From Chryseobacterium sp. (GTDB lineage: Bacteria; Bacteroidota; Bacteroidia; Flavobacteriales; Weeksellaceae): a stretch of 12,085 nt of DNA. Shown piece by piece: positions 1-5,778 of the stretch. The notes under the pieces were generated by a model, which was not told the DNA's origin, made no database searches, and saw only the letters and a list, made by a program, of their open reading frames with translations. A program made the translations under genes and the position numbers. Positions within the stretch are counted from its first letter, which is position 1, and each line of letters opens with the position of its first letter. The stretch is taken from positions 1 to 12,085 of the forward strand of contig JASLCD010000132.1 in assembly GCA_030146295.1 (NCBI GenBank). The letters are read 5' to 3'.

Positions 1-1
1 A

Positions 2-505
2 ATGCAACTTTCAGAAGCAAAAGAAAAATATATTCAGACCTGGGGAACCTTTGCTACCAATTGGGGAATCAACCGTACGATGGCACAGGTGCATGCACTG
101 CTTTTGGCTAGCGGCAGACCTCTTTCTACGGATGAAGTAATGGAGCAGCTTGAGATTTCAAGAGGAAATGCCAATATGAATCTTCGTGCTCTGATAGATT
201 GGGGAATTGTGAAAAAGGAATTTGTAAAAGGAGACCGTAAAGAATATTTCGTTGCAGAAAAAGATGTGTGGTATCTGTTCAAACAAATTACCAAAGAACG
301 CAGAAAAAGGGAAATTGAACCCGTGATTTCTTTTCTTGAAGAATTAAAAAATATTGAAGATAAAGATTCAGAAGAAGCTCAGGAATTTATCAAGCTGATG
401 AATGATTTCAGTTCTGTTACCGGAAAAATCAACAATATCATGGATCTGGCGATAAAAAGTGATGATCACTGGCTGGTAGGGAAGATTACCAATTTATTGA
501 AATAG
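2..505 (+). CDS. GbsR/MarR-type winged-helix transcriptional regulator
   Basis: A 167-residue protein with the layout of the GbsR branch of MarR-like regulators. A winged-helix DNA-binding domain covers about residues 25-85: the helix-turn-helix includes 'PLSTDEVMEQLEISRGN' (40-56), the recognition helix is about 53-66, and the wing is around 'KGDRKEYFV' (77-84). A charged, helical tail (95-167) is typical of a dimerisation region. The ATG is the second base of the window, so a longer N-terminus cannot be excluded, although 'MQLSEAKEKYIQTWG' looks like a natural start. The gene heads a same-strand cluster, and the two downstream transcription blocks each carry the same 18-bp dyad, which I infer is its operator. 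The name GbsR comes from a Bacillus glycine-betaine repressor. No betaine genes are present here, so the effector is unknown. Confidence 0.85.
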   Translation: MQLSEAKEKYIQTWGTFATNWGINRTMAQVHALLLASGRPLSTDEVMEQLEISRGNANMNLRALIDWGIVKKEFVKGDRKEYFVAEKDVWYLFKQITKERRKREIEPVISFLEELKNIEDKDSEEAQEFIKLMNDFSSVTGKINNIMDLAIKSDDHWLVGKITNLLK

Positions 506-513
506 AAAATAGG

Positions 514-534
514 AAAGGATGAGGATCCTTTTTT
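514..534 (+). terminator. Hairpin terminator after the regulator gene
   Basis: AAAGGAT (514-520), loop GAGG, ATCCTTT (525-531), then more T residues. It is a perfect 7-bp stem with a tetraloop and T-run starting 8 bases after the regulator's stop codon. It probably separates the regulator transcript from the next block. Its T-run is also the left part of the 42-bp repeat. Confidence 0.6.
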
Positions 535-567
535 ATTTCAAATTAACTTTCAAAAATTACTGAAAAT
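526..567. repeat. 42-bp promoter-region repeat, copy 1
   Basis: Positions 526-567 match 2182-2223 at 39 of 42 positions without gaps; mismatches are at 528, 539 and 547. The match includes a T-run, an AAATTAA block and a fully conserved 18-bp dyad. The repeat sits 17 bases before the ATG at 585. The second copy has the same position relative to its own downstream ATG (18 bases), so it looks like a duplicated regulatory region rather than a mobile repeat. Confidence 0.8.
548..565. promoter_or_regulatory. Candidate operator, dyad copy 1
   Basis: TTTCAAAAATTACTGAAA is an imperfect palindrome (14 of 18 positions symmetric; outer arms TTTCA/TGAAA perfect). It lies 19 bases before the start codon at 585 and is repeated exactly at 2204-2221. 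Size and symmetry fit a dimeric MarR-type regulator, and a regulator gene of that class lies immediately upstream. That the two belong together is inference. Confidence 0.55.
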
Positions 568-584
568 ATAAAACTTATAATATC

Positions 585-1529
585 ATGAAAACATTCTTTA
601 AAAAATACCTTTATGTAAGCCTTTTCCTTACCATTGTTTTGATAGTAGGTGCCTGGTTTTTTCTGGTTGCTCATGGAGAATATGGTATAACACTGTTTTT
701 TACCCTGCCTACCTCTATTGGTTTTATCATTGGCTACCTGAAGTACTTTAGAGAAATAGGATTGGCCAATGTCGTGAAAACCCTGTTTAAGATACTGCTT
801 GGGATCGTAATATTTTCTTTGATTCTGATAGTATGTGGCTGGGAAGGAGCTATCTGCATTCTTATTGCACTTCCTTTTATCTGTTTTGCCATTTTTGTGG
901 GATTCAATTTAGGTTTTGTTATCAGATATCTGGATGAAAAAAGACGGACAGGAAGTGTACTGGTATTTCTCCTGTTGATCAATCCCGCATCTTATATTTT
1001 CGATACCTATTCTAAACCTATTGAAGAGACTGTTACCACCCGGATGATTGTTAATGCCCCCAGAGAAAAAGTATGGAACCTGTTAAACAGGAAAATCAAT
1101 TTTAATGCACCCGATTTTATCTTATTCGAAAAAGGAGTCAGCTATCCGAAGAGTATTACTATGATTAACGAAAACGGAAACAGAGCGTATCGCTGCCAGA
1201 CAAATAACGATGAATTAACATTGAATATGGATGAGTTCATAGAGAATGAAAAAGTGAAATTTTCCCCGGAAAATCAGACCGTGCCGATGAAAGAGATCAC
1301 TCCTTACGATGAGATTGATGCCAAGCATCTTCATGATTATTTTATCGTAAAATATGGGGAGATCAGTTTGGAAAAAATTTCAGCTAACCAGACAAAAATA
1401 ACAGCTAAAACAAAATACAGCTATAAAATAGCCCCCAAATGGTACTGGAAAAAATGGTCCAACTATATTATCGATAAAATGCAGGATCACGTCTTAAACT
1501 CTATAAAAACACAATCTGAAAATGAATGA
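585..1529 (+). CDS. Membrane-anchored SRPBCC-domain protein
   Basis: A 314-residue protein in two parts. The N-terminal half is hydrophobic, with membrane segments near residues 8-29, 33-52, 66-86, 88-115 and possibly 123-139. The C-terminal half (about 145-310) begins with 'TTRMIVNAPREKVWNLL', the typical opening strand and helix of an SRPBCC/START-like (polyketide cyclase-type) hydrophobic-ligand fold. The soluble domain is probably held at the inner membrane and may bind a lipid or isoprenoid; the ligand is unknown. The start follows the operator-bearing repeat, and the stop overlaps the methyltransferase start by 8 bases (1522-1529), so the two are probably translationally coupled. The SRPBCC assignment rests on fold-typical pattern rather than strong identity, and the number of membrane passes is uncertain. 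Confidence 0.75.
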   Translation: MKTFFKKYLYVSLFLTIVLIVGAWFFLVAHGEYGITLFFTLPTSIGFIIGYLKYFREIGLANVVKTLFKILLGIVIFSLILIVCGWEGAICILIALPFICFAIFVGFNLGFVIRYLDEKRRTGSVLVFLLLINPASYIFDTYSKPIEETVTTRMIVNAPREKVWNLLNRKINFNAPDFILFEKGVSYPKSITMINENGNRAYRCQTNNDELTLNMDEFIENEKVKFSPENQTVPMKEITPYDEIDAKHLHDYFIVKYGEISLEKISANQTKITAKTKYSYKIAPKWYWKKWSNYIIDKMQDHVLNSIKTQSENE

Positions 1530-2196
1530 TCTACAACAGTATTTTGACCGTATACAACCCAGATATTATATTAACGAAATTGCTTCTTTAGGTTTTACCA
1601 GGCTGTTCAGGAAAATGGCCGTTCAAAAAGTTAAAAGCTACGGAAACAAAAGGGTTCTTGATCTGATGAGCGGACAGGGTGAAAATCTGGAATTCCTAAA
1701 AGAATACAATAAAAATACAACCATTGTAACTCTTGATTTTTCTTCAGCAATGAATCTGAAACTCTTTTCAACATTTAAAAAGAAATTAGCAATAAAGCAG
1801 ATTCAGGATGACTTCTTCAAAAACCAGATTCCTGATCATTCTATGGATATCATACTTTGCTCTTACGGGACAAAGACGATAGAGGAAGGCAAAAAACAGA
1901 TTTTTGCAGATGAATTATCAAGAATCATTGATGAAAGAGGAGAGATTATCATCGTAGAATTTGTAAAGCCAAAAACAGCATGGAGATTCAGTTGTGTGAA
2001 ATGGTATATCGAAGTACTCGTTACAAAAATTTTTGGAAACGAATTTGGAAAACTCTTTCATTATATCAACAAAAATGAAAGTCTTGAAGATCTGAAGAAA
2101 CAGTTTAGCAATAACGGACTGCTTATCATCTCCCACAAAAGATATCTTGATCTGGTTGAAATTCTTCATATGAAACGGGACTCTTTTTTTATTTGA
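1522..2196 (+). CDS. Class I SAM-dependent methyltransferase, UbiE-like
   Basis: A 224-residue Rossmann-fold methyltransferase. Motif I is 'RVLDLMSGQGE' (44-54), the acidic end of strand 2 is D72 in 'VTLDFS', a further acidic pair occurs in 'QDDFF' (95-99), and strand 4 is 'MDIILCSYGTKTI' (108-120). 'EIIIVEFVKPK' (141-151) followed by an aromatic helical stretch, and 'YINKNESLEDLKKQF' (181-195), resemble the C-terminal part of UbiE/COQ5-type quinone or lipid methyltransferases. The substrate cannot be read from sequence. The start overlaps the preceding SRPBCC gene by 8 bases, so a bound lipid-like substrate shared by the pair is a reasonable inference. Oddly, the final residues (SFFI and the TGA) are encoded by the T-run and first part of the second regulatory repeat. 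Confidence 0.85.
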   Translation: MNDLQQYFDRIQPRYYINEIASLGFTRLFRKMAVQKVKSYGNKRVLDLMSGQGENLEFLKEYNKNTTIVTLDFSSAMNLKLFSTFKKKLAIKQIQDDFFKNQIPDHSMDIILCSYGTKTIEEGKKQIFADELSRIIDERGEIIIVEFVKPKTAWRFSCVKWYIEVLVTKIFGNEFGKLFHYINKNESLEDLKKQFSNNGLLIISHKRYLDLVEILHMKRDSFFI

Positions 2197-2223
2197 AATT
2201 AAATTTCAAAAATTACTGAAAAT
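2182..2223. repeat. 42-bp promoter-region repeat, copy 2
   Basis: This copy matches 526-567 at 39 of 42 positions. It contains the stop codon (2194-2196) of the methyltransferase, so the coding end and the control region of the next block overlap. Unlike copy 1, the bases just upstream do not form a terminator hairpin, so transcription from the first block may run into the second. Confidence 0.8.
2204..2221. promoter_or_regulatory. Candidate operator, dyad copy 2
   Basis: Exact second copy of the 18-bp dyad found at 548-565, 20 bases before the ATG at 2242. Complete conservation of the dyad, against mismatches and drift in the flanks, argues for selection on a protein-binding site. The second transcription block (membrane protein, DCC protein, SRPBCC, DUF2071, epimerase) would be under the same control as the first. 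Confidence 0.55.
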
Positions 2224-2241
2224 TTTAAATTAATAATAAAT

Positions 2242-2304
2242 ATGAAAAATCTAATCATTCACCTATTCCTGATTATTTATTTCAGAAGAAAAGGATCACT
2301 CTAA
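2242..2304 (+). CDS. Possible 20-residue leader or remnant ORF
   Basis: An ATG placed relative to the second operator as the ATG at 585 is to the first opens a 20-codon frame that begins MKNLIIHLFLIIYF and ends RRKGSL. It is hydrophobic with a basic tail, so it could insert in the membrane. Its TAA directly abuts the next ATG (TAAATG at 2302-2307), and both lie in the same frame. It may be a translated leader coupled to the downstream gene, or a decayed start of that gene or of a lost one. No family is recognised. Confidence 0.25.
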   Translation: MKNLIIHLFLIIYFRRKGSL

Positions 2305-2682
2305 ATGATAACTGCCATGAAAACATTTACAAAATATGACTACTTTATTCAGCTGGTAACGCTCATCGTCTGTATTATAGGTGCTGTGATGAATTGCAAA
2401 GATTGGAAATTTCTTGAGTTTTATTTCATAGTGGGAGGCGTGCAGCTGGCCAGTTATCTGATCAGGCTGTTTTTAAAACAGAAACAATCATCCGAATTCA
2501 GAATATATGGGCTGACCCTCATGCCGGTCTGGATATGTTTACTTCTGGAGAATCAGAAAATTTATAATGAATTAACAGCAGTTATCATGGCTATTTTTCT
2601 GTTTTTTGCCCTGTTTTATACCCCGATAATGGCGATTCTTTATGTATATGATTGTTACAACTCCTACGAACCTTACAAATAA
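2305..2682 (+). CDS. Small multi-pass membrane protein, unknown function
   Basis: A 125-residue, strongly hydrophobic protein with about four membrane segments: near residues 13-29, 37-57, 67-82 and 88-114. Short polar connectors include 'LKQKQSSEFRIYG' (57-69). I do not recognise a family. The start is uncertain: ATG 2305 abuts the stop of a 20-codon upstream frame, while the in-frame ATG at 2317 (MKTFTKYDYF) also gives a plausible protein. It is the first full gene of the second transcription block, and its stop is 5 bases before the DCC gene's preferred start. It may be a membrane partner of the DCC protein, which itself has a membrane C-terminus. That is inferred from position only. Confidence 0.7.
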   Translation: MITAMKTFTKYDYFIQLVTLIVCIIGAVMNCKDWKFLEFYFIVGGVQLASYLIRLFLKQKQSSEFRIYGLTLMPVWICLLLENQKIYNELTAVIMAIFLFFALFYTPIMAILYVYDCYNSYEPYK

Positions 2683-2687
2683 TTCCG

Positions 2688-3512
2688 ATGAAAACACTCA
2701 AAAACCATACGCTGATCTACGACAATGAATGTCCGATGTGTAATCTCTACTCCAAAGGTTTTACCAAATGTGGAATGCTGGACGAAGAGGGAAGGGAAGC
2801 ATTTACAGAGCTCTCAGTGAAAAATAAAAATCTGATTGACTTCAACCGGGCGAAAAATGAAATTGCATTGGTAGACCATAACAAAAATGAAGTTGTTTAC
2901 GGATTAGACAGTCTGCTTCTTATTATCAGTAATTCTTTTCCGTTGCTGGGAAAAATTGCAGGAATACAGCCTTTGTACTGGTTTTTCAAAAAACTGTATT
3001 CCTTTGTTTCTTATAACCGTAAACAGATTATTCCCTCAGGGAAAGATAATACGGAACAATCCTGTATTCCGGATTTTAATCTCAGGTACAGAATAGCATA
3101 TATCAGTTTTGTCGTTATTTTTTCGGCATCTATCTTAAGTATATTTTCAGGTCAACTGAGTTTGAATTTTGAGAAAAATTTTGTGAGAGAATTCGCCCTC
3201 TGCTTAGGGCAGATCATTTGGCAGGCAGCATTTCTAAAAAGCTACCTCAAAGATAAAATCTGGGACTATCTCGGAAATATGATGACTGTTTCTTTAATCG
3301 GAACCTTACTTTTAATTCCTGCTCTGATGATCAACTTTAGACCTGATTTTAACAGAATATACTTTGGAATAGTCGTATTGATCATGTTTCTGGAACATAT
3401 AAGAAGATGCAGGATACTAAGACTGAATTTTTTTCCAACCATTTCGTGGATATTATTCAGAATAACCGCTTTGGCAATCATTATTCTGACAAGCATTGAA
3501 ATTACAATTTAA
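2688..3512 (+). CDS. DCC-type (DUF393) thiol-disulfide oxidoreductase with membrane C-terminus
   Basis: A 274-residue protein taken from ATG 2688. The longer frame from 2652 would overlap the previous gene and add only a non-family leader. The N-terminal 115 residues match the DCC1/DUF393 family: 'LIYDNECPMCNLYSKGF' (9-25) carries the DxxCPxC signature with C15 and C18 as the likely redox pair, and the domain closes with 'LYSFVSYNRKQIIP' (103-116). Family members are thioredoxin-like and predicted to act in dithiol-disulfide exchange. The rest (about 135-272) is hydrophobic with four or five membrane segments, so the thioredoxin-like head is probably tethered to the inner membrane. The usual family member is near the length of the first domain alone, so the membrane extension is notable. 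The next gene begins 22 bases downstream. The redox partner is unknown. Confidence 0.8.
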   Translation: MKTLKNHTLIYDNECPMCNLYSKGFTKCGMLDEEGREAFTELSVKNKNLIDFNRAKNEIALVDHNKNEVVYGLDSLLLIISNSFPLLGKIAGIQPLYWFFKKLYSFVSYNRKQIIPSGKDNTEQSCIPDFNLRYRIAYISFVVIFSASILSIFSGQLSLNFEKNFVREFALCLGQIIWQAAFLKSYLKDKIWDYLGNMMTVSLIGTLLLIPALMINFRPDFNRIYFGIVVLIMFLEHIRRCRILRLNFFPTISWILFRITALAIIILTSIEITI

Positions 3513-3534
3513 CACACTTAAAACCTTTTGAAAA

Positions 3535-4011
3535 ATGTCAAGAATTTATTTAAATACCGTGATCAATGCTGACATTCACTATGTTTTTGATCTGGCAAGA
3601 AATATTGATCTTCATCAGCAGTCAACTTCAAAAACCAATGAAAAAGCAATTGCAGGACGTACATCAGGACTGATCGAAGAAAATGAGACGGTTACCTGGA
3701 GAGCAAAACATCTGGGAGTGTATCAGACCCTAACCACAAAAATTATCAGCATGCAAAAGCCGGTTCAGTTCATTGATGTCATGCAGAAAGGAGCTTTCAA
3801 ATCTATGCGCCACAGGCATATCTTTCAATCTGTAAACGGGAAAACATTGATGACCGATATTTTTGAATTTGAATCTCCACTCGGTATCGTAGGAAAATTG
3901 TTTAATGCCATTTTTCTTACCGGATATCTCAGAAATTTCCTGATCGAAAGGAATGAAATGATAAAATCTCTTGCAGAATCTTCTACCCGTGACGGGATAG
4001 CCATTTTTTAA
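3535..4011 (+). CDS. Soluble SRPBCC-family protein
   Basis: A 158-residue protein consisting of a single SRPBCC (START/Bet v 1-like) domain. It opens with 'RIYLNTVINADIHYVFDLARNIDLH' in the family's strand-helix pattern (3-27), continues with strands such as 'ETVTWRAKHLGVYQTLTTKI' (51-70) and 'GKTLMTDIFEFESPLG' (102-117), and ends in the long C-terminal helix (about 120-147) that closes the hydrophobic cavity. No signal peptide or membrane segment is visible, so it is probably cytoplasmic. Automated annotation often calls relatives 'cell division inhibitor' through fusion with TIGR01777-type epimerases. Such an epimerase lies two genes downstream, which supports a functional link. It sits 22 bases after the DCC gene and 19 before the DUF2071 gene. 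The ligand is unknown. Confidence 0.8.
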   Translation: MSRIYLNTVINADIHYVFDLARNIDLHQQSTSKTNEKAIAGRTSGLIEENETVTWRAKHLGVYQTLTTKIISMQKPVQFIDVMQKGAFKSMRHRHIFQSVNGKTLMTDIFEFESPLGIVGKLFNAIFLTGYLRNFLIERNEMIKSLAESSTRDGIAIF

Positions 4012-4030
4012 TCCTAAAAAACATACCATT

Positions 4031-4735
4031 ATGAAATTTTTAAAAGCGGAATGGCGAAAACTGGCCATCATCAATTACGAAATTGACCCCGAAGTTGTAC
4101 AACTTTACTTACCCAAAGGCACAGAGCTCGATTTTTACAAAGGTAAATGTTATGTGAGCTTAGTAGGATTTATGTTTTTAAATACCAAACTATTAGGATT
4201 ACCCATTCCTTTTCACCGGAATTTTGAAGAGGTAAACCTAAGATTTTATGTAAAGAAACAAGAGGACGGAGCCTGGAAAAGAGGCGTAGTATTTGTCAAG
4301 GAAATAGTTCCAAAACCTGCATTAAGTTTTGTTGCCAATACCATATACAAAGAAAATTATCATACGATGCCGATGAAAAATATGATTGATGAAAAAGAAG
4401 GAGAACTGCTGATCCGATATTCATGGAAAGATAAAAGCTGGCATTCTATTCAGATTATGGCCGAAAGTAAAGCGCAGCCTATGGAAGAAAACTCAGAATT
4501 TGAATTTATCACAGAACATTATTTTGGCTTTACAAAAAAGGACAATGCAACATCCGAATATGAAGTATGCCATCCAAAATGGGACTGTTATACCATAAAA
4601 GATTATCAGCTGGAAATTGATTTTCAAAAAATATATGGAAATAACTTCACATTCCTGAATCATCAGAAACCCATTTCTGTTATGCTCGCAGAAGGCTCAG
4701 AAATTGAAGTGAAAACAAAGAAATATATCAGCTAA
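4031..4735 (+). CDS. DUF2071 / YqjF-family protein
   Basis: A 234-residue soluble protein of the DUF2071 (YqjF-like) family. The typical opening is visible: 'AEWRKLAIINYEIDPEVVQ' (6-24), then 'LPKGTELDFYKGKCYVSLVGF' around 27-47, 'FHRNFEEVNLRFYV' (61-74), and 'RGVVFVKEIVPKPALSF' (84-100). The fold is believed to resemble acetoacetate-decarboxylase-like proteins, but no reaction has been established that I can name with confidence. No signal peptide is seen. It lies 19 bases after the SRPBCC gene and 93 bases before the epimerase gene. DUF2071, SRPBCC, DCC and TIGR01777 families are commonly neighbours in Bacteroidota and other bacteria, so the family call and the context support each other. 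Confidence 0.85.
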   Translation: MKFLKAEWRKLAIINYEIDPEVVQLYLPKGTELDFYKGKCYVSLVGFMFLNTKLLGLPIPFHRNFEEVNLRFYVKKQEDGAWKRGVVFVKEIVPKPALSFVANTIYKENYHTMPMKNMIDEKEGELLIRYSWKDKSWHSIQIMAESKAQPMEENSEFEFITEHYFGFTKKDNATSEYEVCHPKWDCYTIKDYQLEIDFQKIYGNNFTFLNHQKPISVMLAEGSEIEVKTKKYIS

Positions 4736-4744
4736 AGACTAAAA

Positions 4745-4781
4745 ACAGATTCTGTATCCACAAACATCTTTGAAAATCTGT
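4745..4781. repeat. Weak 7-bp inverted repeat in the DUF2071-epimerase gap
   Basis: ACAGATT (4745-4751) and AATCTGT (4775-4781) are perfect complements separated by 23 bases. They lie in the only sizeable gap (93 bases) of the second block. With no T-run behind it, the structure is not a convincing terminator; it could be a weak mRNA processing or regulatory hairpin. Downstream, AAACTTTAAACTTT is a short AT-rich direct repeat just before the next start. Confidence 0.25.
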
Positions 4782-4828
4782 AACGGAGTAGTTGAAACCT
4801 TAAATCCCAAACTTTAAACTTTAAAACA

Positions 4829-5728
4829 ATGAAAATAATGATAGCTGGAGGAACCGGATTTCTTGGGGAAAACCTGGAAAAGTACTTTACAGAAAAGGGA
4901 AATCAGGTGTATATTCTCACCCGTAATCCTCAACGTAAAAACGAAATCTATTGGGACGCCAAAACAATGGGAGAATGGAAAAGCAGTTTGGAAAAAACAG
5001 ATGTTCTGATCAACCTTACAGGAAAATCTGTGGATTGCCGGTATCACGAGAAAAATAAACAGCAAATCTATTCCTCAAGAGTTGAAAGCACAAGAATACT
5101 GCAGGAAGCAGTCAATCAATGTTCCGAAAAACCGAAAATTTGGCTGAATGCCAGTTCTGCAACCATTTACGTGCATTCCGAGCAACACCTGAACACCGAA
5201 GAAAACGGAATTATCGGAGATGACTTTTCAATGAATATCTGCAAAAGCTGGGAAAAGGAATTTTTCGCAGACAAAAACGAAGAAACCAGAAAAGTTGCTC
5301 TTCGTACTTCTATTGTATTGGGAAATAACGGCGGAGCTTTTCCTAAACTGAAAATGGTTACTAAGCTGGGGTTAGGAGGAAAACAAGGGCGTGGCAATCA
5401 AATGGTAAGCTGGATTCATATTGAGGATTTCTGTAAAGCCACAGAATGGATTATTGACAATGAAAGTATTTCCGGAGTCATTAATATAACCGCTCCGGGG
5501 CCGGTTTCTAATGAAGCCATGATGAAAAAGCTCAGAAAAACATTGAAAGCCCCTTTTGGTCTCAATGCACCGGTCTGGCAGCTTGAAATAGCATCTCTCG
5601 TTCTGAAGACAGAAACTGAACTGCTTTTAAAAAGCCGGAATGTATACCCCGAAAGGCTCGTGAAAAGCGGATTTCAGTTTTTATATCCCGAATTTGATGA
5701 TGCTATTCTTAATCTCTTGGAATCCTAA
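4829..5728 (+). CDS. TIGR01777-family NAD(P)-dependent epimerase-like protein
   Basis: A 299-residue extended short-chain dehydrogenase/epimerase-like protein, full length for the TIGR01777 (YfcH-like) family. The N-terminal nucleotide-binding loop is 'IAGGTGFLG' (5-13). It is followed by 'DVLINLTGKSV' (58-68), the family-typical 'SRVESTRILQEAV' (83-95), the active-site strand 'LNASSATIY' (106-114), 'RTSIVLGNNGGAFPKL' (159-174) and 'SWIHIEDFCKA' (194-204). The C-terminal region (about 245-297) corresponds to the DUF1731 tail. There is no canonical YxxxK after S109/S110, as is usual in this family, so catalytic activity is unproven. In other genomes these proteins are linked or fused to SRPBCC domains, matching the SRPBCC genes here. 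It follows a 93-base gap and may have its own weak promoter or belong to the operon. Confidence 0.88.
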   Translation: MKIMIAGGTGFLGENLEKYFTEKGNQVYILTRNPQRKNEIYWDAKTMGEWKSSLEKTDVLINLTGKSVDCRYHEKNKQQIYSSRVESTRILQEAVNQCSEKPKIWLNASSATIYVHSEQHLNTEENGIIGDDFSMNICKSWEKEFFADKNEETRKVALRTSIVLGNNGGAFPKLKMVTKLGLGGKQGRGNQMVSWIHIEDFCKATEWIIDNESISGVINITAPGPVSNEAMMKKLRKTLKAPFGLNAPVWQLEIASLVLKTETELLLKSRNVYPERLVKSGFQFLYPEFDDAILNLLES

Positions 5729-5731
5729 TGT

Positions 5732-5762
5732 TTGCGGAATTCCTAAAGGATAATTAAATTAG
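5732..5762 (+). promoter_or_regulatory. Candidate flavobacterial promoter for the GH29-GH3 operon
   Basis: TTG (5732-5734), a 20-base spacer, then TAAATTAG (5755-5762), which matches 5 of the 6 defined bases in the flavobacterial -7 consensus TAnnTTTG; the usual spacer is 17-23. It ends 16 bases before the ATG at 5779, leaving a short leader. The position between the epimerase stop (5728) and the fucosidase start fits a separate glycosidase transcript. Confidence 0.45.
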
Positions 5763-5778
5763 CGGAAAACTATTCCAT

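Noticed and set aside
2652..2687. Upstream ATG extension of the DCC gene
   Set aside because: It overlaps the previous gene's end, and the family domain begins right after ATG 2688.
4812..4828. AAACTTTAAACTTT direct repeat as a promoter
   Set aside because: It resembles common AT-rich flavobacterial intergenic sequence. A TTG-N20-TAAACTTT reading needs two mismatches in the -7 element.
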